From Syntrophales bacterium (lineage in GTDB: Bacteria; Desulfobacterota; Syntrophia; Syntrophales; UBA2210): DNA of 9,164 nucleotides. Made by a program: the position numbers and the translations under genes. The notes under the pieces are model-generated. The model saw only the letters and a program-made list of their open reading frames with translations, had not been told where the DNA came from and ran no database searches. The DNA lies in assembly GCA_030655735.1 (NCBI GenBank), contig JAUSPK010000090.1:1-9164 (forward strand), written 5' to 3'. This document shows, one piece after another, positions 1 through 6,094 of the stretch. The stretch's first letter is position 1. Every line of letters begins with the position of its first letter.

Positions 1-592
1 TATCACGACCGGCGAGGGGGGCATGATAACGCTGGGTGACGATCAGATCGAAAGACATCTGCGTCTTCTCAGGTTTCACGGCATCGAGCGGGATGCGTGG
101 AAGAGGTACGGCAAGGGGGGAACCCCGGAGTATGATATCAGCGAGCCCGGATTCAAATACAATCTGACGGATATCCAGGCAGCCCTGGGGTTGGCTCAGC
201 TTGCCCGACTGGAGGAGCTCAATACCCGCAGGAGAAAACTTGCCGCCCTCTATACAGAGGGGCTGGTCGATCTGGAGGGCATTGATATCCCCGGCGTTCC
301 CCCATACCCGCACGTCCACGCGTGGCACCTCTTCGTTGTCAAGGTAACGGGGATGACCAGGGCGATGTTTATGGAAAAACTGGCGGACCATAATATCGGG
401 TACGGTATCCATTTCCCCGCATGCCACCGACTCGCTTATATAGAAAAGCGCTACGGAATCATGGAAGACAACCTGAGGGAAACAGTACTGGCCATGGACA
501 AAATCGTATCCCTCCCTCTCTTTCCGGATATGAAGGACAGTGATGTTTCCTACGTCTGCGAGGCGGTCAAGGAGATCGTGAGCCATGGATAA
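1..592 (+). CDS. arnB: UDP-4-amino-4-deoxy-L-arabinose aminotransferase ArnB (C-terminal part, 5' end outside window)
   Basis: PLP-dependent DegT/DnrJ/EryC1/StrS-family aminotransferase that transfers an amino group from glutamate to UDP-4-keto-pentose, giving UDP-L-Ara4N in the cytoplasm. The frame is open from base 2 and reads ITTGEGG into the ATG at 23, so that ATG is internal and the gene starts upstream of the window. The family's PLP-binding lysine sits about two residues before ITTGEGG, just outside the left edge. Visible family blocks are GFKYNLTDIQAALGLAQL, LNTRRR, the ArnB-like PHVHAWHLF and the C-terminal SLPLFPDM. These match ArnB more closely than generic sugar aminotransferases, and the arnC/arnA/arnD neighbours support the choice. 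The stop overlaps the arnC start by 8 nt, indicating translational coupling. About 197 of the usual ~380 residues are present. Confidence 0.93.
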   Translation, partial: ITTGEGGMITLGDDQIERHLRLLRFHGIERDAWKRYGKGGTPEYDISEPGFKYNLTDIQAALGLAQLARLEELNTRRRKLAALYTEGLVDLEGIDIPGVPPYPHVHAWHLFVVKVTGMTRAMFMEKLADHNIGYGIHFPACHRLAYIEKRYGIMEDNLRETVLAMDKIVSLPLFPDMKDSDVSYVCEAVKEIVSHG

Positions 593-1541
593 TGCAATGA
601 TTTCGGTGGTAATTCCCGTGTATAACGAGGAGGAAAACCTCTCTTTCCTTATGGAGCGTCTCCGGCCCGTCATGGAGGGAATGAACAGAAGATATGAGAT
701 TATCTTCGTGGATGACGGGAGTAGCGACGGGAGTCTTGCCCTCCTGAAGGGGTTTACAACACACCCCGAAGTACGGGTCGTGGAACTGACAAAAAACTAC
801 GGACAGCATGCCGCCATCTTCTCGGGATTCTCCATTGCCGTGGGGGAGATTATCATAACCATGGACGCCGACCTCCAGAATCCCCCCGAAGAGATCCCCA
901 ACCTAGTGAGGGTCATGGAGGAGGGAGAATATGATGTAGTCGGGACCATACGAAAAGAGAGGAAGGACTCCATCTTCAGGACTCTTCCTTCCCGAATTGT
1001 AAACGCCGTCGCGAGAAAAATCACGGGGATTCGCATGACCGACTGGGGGTGCATGCTCCGGGCCTACCGGCACAACATCGTGGAGCACATGTCGGACTGC
1101 CGTGAGCAATCCACCTTCATCCCCGCCCTGGCGGTATATTTTGCCAAACGGGTGACGGAGATTGAGGTAAAACACGAGAAGCGATATGCGGGGGAATCAC
1201 ACTACTCGCTGAGAAAACTTATTAACCTCCAGTTTGATCTTGTGTCCTCCTTTTCCGATTTTCCCCTTAAGCTGATCATGTATGCCGGCCTCGGAATGGC
1301 CTTCCTTGGCATCTCGCTGGGTGTCACTATCGGAGTTGCCCGGCTTGTGTACGGCGCCGCCTGGGCGGCCGAGGGTGTATTCACCCTCTTTGCCGCCCTG
1401 TTCGCATTTATCGGCTTTCAGTTTTTCGCCCTCGGCGTTATGGGTGAATATATCGGCCGCATCTACAAAGAGGTCCGGAGAAGACCAGAGTATGTCATCG
1501 ACAGAGTCCACTCCTCGGACAGCAAGGGAGATGCCCGATGA
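585..1541 (+). CDS. arnC: Undecaprenyl-phosphate 4-deoxy-4-formamido-L-arabinose transferase ArnC
   Basis: Membrane-bound family 2 glycosyltransferase that moves L-Ara4-formyl-N from UDP to undecaprenyl phosphate on the inner face of the cytoplasmic membrane. The 318 aa length is close to E. coli ArnC (about 322). The GT-A fold begins at SVVIPVYNEE (residues 7-16), with VDDGSSDGS (42-50) and the DxD-containing MDADLQNPPEE (93-103). NYGQHAAI (71-78) and GCMLRAYR (155-162) are typical ArnC blocks. Two hydrophobic membrane segments lie near 229-256 and 263-290, followed by GEYIGRIY, as in ArnC. The ATG at 585 is preceded by AAGGAG at a good distance (569-574). A second ATG at 597 is possible but less well placed. 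The gene ends in an ATGA overlap with the formyltransferase. DPM1-like transferases are the alternative, but context and the WAAEGVF block favour ArnC. Confidence 0.93.
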   Translation: MDNAMISVVIPVYNEEENLSFLMERLRPVMEGMNRRYEIIFVDDGSSDGSLALLKGFTTHPEVRVVELTKNYGQHAAIFSGFSIAVGEIIITMDADLQNPPEEIPNLVRVMEEGEYDVVGTIRKERKDSIFRTLPSRIVNAVARKITGIRMTDWGCMLRAYRHNIVEHMSDCREQSTFIPALAVYFAKRVTEIEVKHEKRYAGESHYSLRKLINLQFDLVSSFSDFPLKLIMYAGLGMAFLGISLGVTIGVARLVYGAAWAAEGVFTLFAALFAFIGFQFFALGVMGEYIGRIYKEVRRRPEYVIDRVHSSDSKGDAR

Positions 1542-2461
1542 AGGCGGTTGCGTTTGCCTACCACGACATGGGCATTGCCGGCCTTGAGGCCCTGAAGGGG
1601 GAAGGGTTTGACATACGGGCGGTCATCTCCCATGATGACGACCCAGAAGAAAACTGCTGGTTCGGCTCGGTTGTAGAGTGGGCGAGGGAAAACGGTGTAC
1701 CGGCATACTGCCCTCCGGACGTTAATGCCCCCGAATGGATCCAGAAGATACGGGCCCTGTCGCCGGACGTTATCTTTTCCTTTTACTATCGCAATCTCCT
1801 GGGAGGCGCCCTCCTTGCCATCCCCCCGGCGGGTGCGTACAATCTTCACGGCTCTCTCCTCCCGGCCTATCGGGGGAGGTGCCCGGTGAACTGGGTCCTT
1901 GTCAATGGTGAAACGAAGACTGGGGTTACCCTGCATCACATGGTGGAGGCGGCGGACGCGGGGGACATCGTGGGGCAAGTGGAGATCCCGATAGGGGCAG
2001 ATGACACCGCCCTGACCCTGTATGAAAAGCTTTGCGTTGGCGCGAAGGAGCTTCTCGAAGGGCTCCTCCCCCTGATAAAGGAAGGCACGACGCCGCGCAT
2101 TCCCCAGGACCTGAAAGCGGGCAGCTATTTCGGCGGCAGAAGACCGGAAGATGGAAGAATAGACTGGCATTGGCCCACATCGAGGATATATAACCTCATA
2201 CGGGCCGTTACCGATCCCTACCCCGGGGCCTTCACCACTCTTCCCGGAGGGGAAAAGATGCTCATCTGGTGGGGAAAGCCCGATCAGCGTGAAAGCACGG
2301 GCCTTGCGGAAGGGGAAGTGGAGATAGGAGAGGAGACAGTCTCCGTGGGAAGCGGGGACGGCAGGATACATTTTATGGATATCCAGATTGCGGAAACCAG
2401 GATAAAAGGGCATGCGATATTCGACTACTTTAAGGGAAAGAAGGGAATGATTTTGAAATGA
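1538..2461 (+). CDS. arnA: Stand-alone UDP-L-Ara4N formyltransferase (ArnA N-terminal domain as a separate protein)
   Basis: Transfers a formyl group from N10-formyl-tetrahydrofolate to the 4-amino group of UDP-L-Ara4N. The 307 aa correspond to the N-terminal half of the ~660 aa bifunctional ArnA. The formyltransferase triad is present as N102 and H104 in NLHGSLLPAYRGR, and D140 in MVEAADAGDIV. These are the same positions I recall for E. coli ArnA (N102, H104, D140). The C-terminal OB-like subdomain starts around IDWHWPTSRIYNLIRA (208-223), with DPYPGAF following. AAGGGAG at 1524-1530 is a good ribosome binding site for the ATG at 1538, which overlaps the arnC stop as ATGA. The stop overlaps the next start in the same way. 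A methionyl-tRNA formyltransferase is the related alternative, but the IDWHWP block and the operon position argue for ArnA. The split from the decarboxylase is the unusual feature. Confidence 0.93.
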   Translation: MKAVAFAYHDMGIAGLEALKGEGFDIRAVISHDDDPEENCWFGSVVEWARENGVPAYCPPDVNAPEWIQKIRALSPDVIFSFYYRNLLGGALLAIPPAGAYNLHGSLLPAYRGRCPVNWVLVNGETKTGVTLHHMVEAADAGDIVGQVEIPIGADDTALTLYEKLCVGAKELLEGLLPLIKEGTTPRIPQDLKAGSYFGGRRPEDGRIDWHWPTSRIYNLIRAVTDPYPGAFTTLPGGEKMLIWWGKPDQRESTGLAEGEVEIGEETVSVGSGDGRIHFMDIQIAETRIKGHAIFDYFKGKKGMILK

Positions 2462-3480
2462 AGATCTTAATATTCGGCGTCAACGGTTTTATAGGGCACC
2501 ACCTGACAAACAGGATACTGGGCACGACCGACTGGTCCGTCTACGGCATGGACCTCGGTTTCGACAGACTGGGCAAATCGCTGGACAATCCCCGTTTTCA
2601 CTTCCTGGAAGGTGATATCTCCATAAACAAAGAGTGGATAGAGTACCACATCAAGAAGTGCGATGCCATCCTGCCCCTGGTGGCCATAGCCACGCCAAAG
2701 AGTTATGTTGAAAACCCGATCGGGGTCTTCAATCTGGACTTTGAGATGAACCTCAATATCGTGAAACAGTGCGTCAAATATCACAAACGGATACTCTTCC
2801 CTTCCACGTCTGAGGTGTATGGCGCCTCCGCCGATCCGGAGTTCAAGGAGGATGAAACCTTCCTTGTCGTAGGACCGATACAGAAGGAACGCTGGATATA
2901 TTCGTGCTGCAAGCAGCTTCTCGATCGCGTCATTTACGCCCACGGTACCAGAGGCGACCTGGAGTTCACCCTCTTCAGGCCCTTCAACTGGGTCGGCCCC
3001 CGCCTGGATTCACTGGATACCGCGAAGGAAGGAAGTTCCCGGGTTGTCACCCAGTTTATCGCGGAGCTTCTCATGAAACATCCCCTGTCTCTTGTGGACG
3101 GAGGCCGCCAGAAGAGGTGCTTTACCTATGTTGACGACGGGATAGACGCCCTTATGAAGATCCTGGAGAACAAAGACGACTGCTGCAAGAATCAGATCAT
3201 AAATATCGGTAATCCCCATAATGAATGTTCCGTAAAAGAGCTTGCCTCCATACTGAAAAAGCTCTTCATGGAACACCCCAACCATACAAACGACCCGGCC
3301 TACTCCGAAATTGTCGAGGTATCCGCCGGATCCTTCTACGGGGAGGGATATCAGGATATATATACCAGAAAACCCAGCATTGAAAAGGCACAAAGGCTCC
3401 TGGGCTGGACCCCCGCAACCGGGCTGGAAGAATCACTCCGGAATACGCTCCATGCCTTTCTTGAGGAAAATGAACGGTAA
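2458..3480 (+). CDS. arnA: Stand-alone UDP-glucuronate C4-oxidative decarboxylase (ArnA C-terminal domain as a separate protein)
   Basis: NAD-dependent short-chain dehydrogenase of the extended SDR type that oxidises and decarboxylates UDP-glucuronate to UDP-4-keto-pentose, the substrate of ArnB. The Rossmann nucleotide-binding motif GVNGFIG lies at residues 7-13. S118 and E119 in STSEVYG, Y148 and K152 in the YxxxK motif, and R304 in TRKPSIEKA are all present. Each is offset by exactly 315 from the catalytic S433, E434, Y463, K467 and R619 that I recall for E. coli ArnA. FRPFNWVGPRLDSL (173-186) is an ArnA hallmark, where UDP-xylose synthases differ. The R304 equivalent argues for ArnA chemistry rather than a generic epimerase. 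The 340 aa protein starts in an ATGA overlap with the formyltransferase gene, with a purine-rich AGAAGGGA upstream. It overlaps arnD by 11 nt. Confidence 0.93.
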   Translation: MKILIFGVNGFIGHHLTNRILGTTDWSVYGMDLGFDRLGKSLDNPRFHFLEGDISINKEWIEYHIKKCDAILPLVAIATPKSYVENPIGVFNLDFEMNLNIVKQCVKYHKRILFPSTSEVYGASADPEFKEDETFLVVGPIQKERWIYSCCKQLLDRVIYAHGTRGDLEFTLFRPFNWVGPRLDSLDTAKEGSSRVVTQFIAELLMKHPLSLVDGGRQKRCFTYVDDGIDALMKILENKDDCCKNQIINIGNPHNECSVKELASILKKLFMEHPNHTNDPAYSEIVEVSAGSFYGEGYQDIYTRKPSIEKAQRLLGWTPATGLEESLRNTLHAFLEENER

Positions 3481-4357
3481 GCCCATCCATCAGGAAAGAG
3501 GATCTCTCCTGGGTCTGAAGATCGATGTTGACACCTATGTCGGCATGAAGCGCGGCGTTCCCCGCCTGCTTGACACCCTCTCGACCTTCGGGGTAAAGGG
3601 GACCTTTTTCCTCAGCATGGGACCCGATTCTTCGGGGCGTGCGATTCTGCAGCTTATTAAAAATCCACGTTTTCTCAGGAAGATGATGAAGACCAACGCC
3701 GGACGGCTGTACGGCATACGAACCGCCCTGTATGGGACAATCCTCCCCTCCCCCATGGTAGCCCTTTCATTCCCCGAGCTGGTGCGGCGCATACTGTCCG
3801 AGGGGCACGAAGTGGAATTTCACGCATGGGATCATCGAAGGTGGCAGGATGATCTGTCTACACATTCCCCTGCATGGATCGAAGAGTGGTTTCAAAAAGG
3901 GGTAAGCGCGTACACACGACTGGTCGGGAAACCGCCATCCTCATTCGGGGCACCCGGCTGGCTGATAGATGACAGGGCACTGGAAACAGCGGGCAGATAC
4001 GGCTTTTCATATCTCAGTTGTACACGCGCGCAGGAACCTTTTATACACGAGACATCAGGCCTGATGGAGATACCGTCAGATCTCCCCTGCCTTGAAGAGG
4101 TCGGCATTGATACGTTTGTCGCAACCATACAGAATATCCTCGACTATGGAGGCATTCACGTACTTCCTGTACATGCCGAGGCGGAAGGTGGGATATGGAA
4201 CGAACAGTTCAAACAGTTATTGGCAGGGATTGGTGGTACAGGCTGCCGCATCGTCCCCCTTTCGGTCATAAGAGACCGCCTGCGATCTGAACTGCTCCCG
4301 GTGAGAAAATATGAGATGACACTCCTGCCGGGGCGTGCGTCCCTCTGTGCGGTATAG
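3470..4357 (+). CDS. arnD: 4-deoxy-4-formamido-L-arabinose-phosphoundecaprenol deformylase ArnD
   Basis: NodB-type polysaccharide deacetylase homologue that removes the formyl group from undecaprenyl-phosphate-L-Ara4FN, making the final donor for lipid A. From the ATG at 3470 it is 295 aa, about the size of E. coli ArnD. Motif 1 is IDVDT (D19, D21) and motif 2 is HAWDH (H118, H122), with D21 and the two histidines the likely metal ligands. HAEAEG (235-240) matches ArnD's HAEVEG. GVPRLL, FFLSMGPD and NAGRLYG are further ArnD blocks. The open frame runs back to 3311, but that part overlaps the decarboxylase gene and is not expected to be coding. ATG 3452 is an alternative with a poorer upstream site. 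Start 3470 has GAGG close by (3463-3466) and an 11 nt overlap with the upstream gene. Last visible gene of the operon. Confidence 0.92.
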   Translation: MNGKPIHQERGSLLGLKIDVDTYVGMKRGVPRLLDTLSTFGVKGTFFLSMGPDSSGRAILQLIKNPRFLRKMMKTNAGRLYGIRTALYGTILPSPMVALSFPELVRRILSEGHEVEFHAWDHRRWQDDLSTHSPAWIEEWFQKGVSAYTRLVGKPPSSFGAPGWLIDDRALETAGRYGFSYLSCTRAQEPFIHETSGLMEIPSDLPCLEEVGIDTFVATIQNILDYGGIHVLPVHAEAEGGIWNEQFKQLLAGIGGTGCRIVPLSVIRDRLRSELLPVRKYEMTLLPGRASLCAV

Positions 4358-4382
4358 GGAACGGTTGAATCCTGACTGTTCC
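4358..4382 (+). terminator. Candidate stem-loop terminator after arnD
   Basis: Immediately after the arnD stop, GGAACGGT (4358-4365) can pair with ACTGTTCC (4375-4382), giving eight pairs with one G-U wobble and a nine-base loop. Two further pairs (one of them G-U) are possible at the base. What follows is TTAAAGTCT, a poor U-tract, so this may be a weak terminator or only a stabilising 3' hairpin for the arn mRNA. Confidence 0.4.
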
Positions 4383-4481
4383 TTAAAGTCTCCGGCCTTC
4401 AATCCAGACCCGAAGGGGGCACCTTACATATGAGTATGCTACTATTTTCGGTTCATCTCCCGATTAGTTGTAGTTACCAGA
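4383..4481. other. Intergenic stretch with no supported gene
   Basis: Between the arnD hairpin and the octamer array I see no RNA gene or convincing CDS. A 29-codon reading frame from ATG 4430 to TGA 4517-4519 has a purine-rich GAAGGGGG 12-13 nt upstream. Its second half is only a translation of the octamer repeats, and it resembles nothing I know. There is no clear promoter. Confidence 0.5.
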
Positions 4482-4514
4482 AGGGTTCAAGGGATCGAGG
4501 ATTCATAGGGTTCA
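4482..4514. repeat. Short array of imperfect octamers
   Basis: Four head-to-tail units of about eight bases are visible: AGGGTTCA (4482-4489), AGGGATCG (4490-4497), AGGATTCAT (4498-4506) and AGGGTTCA (4507-4514). The first and last are identical and 25 nt apart. The array ends right where the four-helix-bundle remnant begins. Too short and too degenerate to be a CRISPR. It is more like a decayed intergenic simple repeat. Confidence 0.55.
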
Positions 4515-4515
4515 G

Positions 4516-4668
4516 GTGAAAGGAAGAAAGACAACCCTGGATTATATCAGGATGCTTTACATATCTTATGGCTGGGTTTGCGAACTGAAAACGCAGACAT
4601 TATCAGCAGGGAATTTAGATTTAATTGAAAAAGGCGTATTGGATAAACTAAAAGAAAACATAGCAAAA
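4516..4668 (+). pseudogene. C-terminal remnant of a four-helix-bundle (S23/23S rRNA intervening-sequence type) protein
   Basis: The translated stretch GRKTTLDYIRMLYISYG followed by CELKTQTLSAGNLDLIEK and KLKENIA looks like the second half of the four-helix-bundle family. There the first half normally ends in an IAEGYGR-type motif, followed by a helix and then CELETQ...AGDLG. Here the N-terminal half (about 60 residues, including the AEG part) is missing, and octamer repeats lie directly upstream. At the 3' end the helix stops at KENIAKN and runs into the terminator hairpin instead of finishing with the usual ERMLKALI-like tail. The frame continues to 4983, but only as a shadow of the response-regulator gene on the other strand. 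Both ends therefore look lost. It is more A+T-rich than the flanking genes. The family call rests on recalled motif similarity, not a search. Confidence 0.6.
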
Positions 4669-4688
4669 AATCCCGACAAGTCGGGATT
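4665..4688 (-). terminator. Intrinsic terminator of the leftward ntrYX operon
   Basis: On the minus strand AATCCCGAC, a two-base spacer and GTCGGGATT form a perfect nine-base inverted repeat (4669-4688; in practice eight pairs with a CTTG tetraloop). It is followed by an uninterrupted run of T that corresponds to A at 4665-4670. It begins about 34 nt past the regulator stop at 4723. The run of A on the plus strand precedes rather than follows the stem, so it serves only leftward transcription. Confidence 0.85.
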
Positions 4689-4722
4689 AGACCCTCTTCT
4701 CCAAATAAATGGGAGAAGGACC

Positions 4723-6087
4723 CTATTCCCCTTTCATGTCATCCAGTCCGTAGGCCTTGATCTTCCTGTGAAGATTGCTCCTTTCCAGGCCTATCGCCTC
4801 CGCCGTTTTCTTGACGTTCCACTTGTTTTCCGCGAGTTTCTTCGCAATATAGTCCTTCTCAAACAGCTCTTTTGCCCCCCTGAGAGAACCCTCATCCTCC
4901 GAGGAGTCGGGCCGCCGGCTGAGCCGGTGGTTTTCCTTCGACAGGGGCGGTATATCATCAGCTGTGATGATATCCGACGGTGATGTGATCACCAATCGCT
5001 CCATGATATTCTTCAATTCCCGTACATTGCCGGGCCAGGTATGCTCCATAAGTACGGCAAGGGCATCATCGGCAATATGTTTCTCCGTCTTTGCCTCCTT
5101 ACGCGAGAAATCCCTGACAAACTGACGTGCCAGGAGGGGAACATCCTCTATCCTGTCTCTGAGCGGGGGAACCTCAAGGGGGATCACATTTAACCGGTAA
5201 TATAGGTCCTGTCTGAACCGTCCATCCTCCATCTCATTTTCCAGGTCCTTATTGGTCGCAGCGAGTACCCGCACGTCTGTACCGATAACCTTTGTTCCGC
5301 CCACCCGTTCGAACTTTTTTTCCTGCAGGATCCTAAGGATCTTCGCCTGGGCCTTCAGGCTCATGTCGGCAACCTCGTCGAGAAAGATGGTCCCCTTGTT
5401 CGCAAGATCGAACTTCCCTCTCTTCTTCTCGGTGGCCCCGGTAAATGCCCCCTTCTCGTGCCCGAACAGCTCGCTCTCTATCAGATCTTCGGGTATCGCC
5501 GCACAATTCACCTCTATAAATGGGTTATTGGCGCGGCTGCTCTGCCGGTGTATCGATCGGGCAACGAGTTCCTTCCCCGTACCATTCTCGCCCATAATCA
5601 GGATCCATGCATTGGTGGGCGAGATGATCTGTATCATCTCCCTCAATTCAATAATCGCCTTGCTTTTTCCGTCGATTTTGTGAACCTGTTCATTTTTTAA
5701 CAGCCTGTTTTCCTCCTCCAGGCGTACAATGTCCAAGGCGTGATTGACGGAAAGAACGATCTTATCAAGAGACAGGGGTTTCTCCACAAAATCAAAGGCC
5801 CCCAGTTTTGTCGTCGCTACCGCCGACTCAACCGTTCCATGCCCGGATATCATGATAACCTGCATCTGAGGGTACTTTCCCTTGATACGTTTCAGGGTCT
5901 CAATGCCGTCGATTCCCGGGAGCCATATATCCAGAAGGACAAGGCTGGGAAGCTCCTCTTCAATGATATCGAGGCACTCCTCTCCGCTTCGCACGGTCAG
6001 AACCTCGTAGCCTTCATCCGAGAGTATCCCCTCCAACGACTGGCAGATACTCTCTTCATCATCCACAACCAGTATCGTCTCGTTCAT
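4723..6087 (-). CDS. ntrX: NtrX-type sigma-54-dependent response regulator
   Basis: 454 aa transcription activator of the NtrC family. The receiver domain spans about 3-120, with acidic D9/D10, phospho-acceptor D53 in LLDIWLPG, S81 in MISGHG and K103 in EKP. The ISGHGTVESAV stretch and DIWLPG are NtrX-like. The AAA+ domain (about 136-370) has Walker A GENGTGKE (166-173), sigma-54-contacting GAFTGA (213-218), Walker B TIFLDE (233-238) and FRQDLYYRLN (291-300). The C-terminal Fis-type helix-turn-helix lies at about 405-448 (KKTAEAIGL, SNLHRKIKAYGL). All motifs for ATP hydrolysis and sigma-54 activation are intact. ATG 6085-6087 has TAGGAGAA just upstream, which overlaps the stop of the kinase gene 7 nt away, so the pair is co-transcribed and probably co-translated. 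Its targets cannot be read from this window. Confidence 0.93.
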   Translation of the reverse strand: MNETILVVDDEESICQSLEGILSDEGYEVLTVRSGEECLDIIEEELPSLVLLDIWLPGIDGIETLKRIKGKYPQMQVIMISGHGTVESAVATTKLGAFDFVEKPLSLDKIVLSVNHALDIVRLEEENRLLKNEQVHKIDGKSKAIIELREMIQIISPTNAWILIMGENGTGKELVARSIHRQSSRANNPFIEVNCAAIPEDLIESELFGHEKGAFTGATEKKRGKFDLANKGTIFLDEVADMSLKAQAKILRILQEKKFERVGGTKVIGTDVRVLAATNKDLENEMEDGRFRQDLYYRLNVIPLEVPPLRDRIEDVPLLARQFVRDFSRKEAKTEKHIADDALAVLMEHTWPGNVRELKNIMERLVITSPSDIITADDIPPLSKENHRLSRRPDSSEDEGSLRGAKELFEKDYIAKKLAENKWNVKKTAEAIGLERSNLHRKIKAYGLDDMKGE

Positions 6088-6094
6088 ATTTCTC

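Noticed and set aside
1463..2413. Long minus-strand open frame of 316 codons opposite the formyltransferase gene
   Set aside because: The plus strand carries a complete formyltransferase with all catalytic residues; the antisense translation shows no recognisable family and is a codon-bias shadow.
3311..3469. Upstream extension of the arnD frame
   Set aside because: It overlaps the well-supported decarboxylase gene in another frame, has no ArnD-like sequence, and would make the protein about 53 residues longer than the family.
4482..4514. CRISPR-like array
   Set aside because: Units are eight bases, contiguous and without spacers, and no cas genes are present.
4430..4519. 29-codon plus-strand reading frame
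   Set aside because: About a third is a translation of the octamer repeats and there is no similarity to a known small protein.
4696..4718. Inverted repeat CTTCTCC ... GGAGAAG just after the regulator stop
   Set aside because: Seven-pair stem with a nine-base loop but no T run on either strand; the nearby stem at 4669-4688 is the real terminator.
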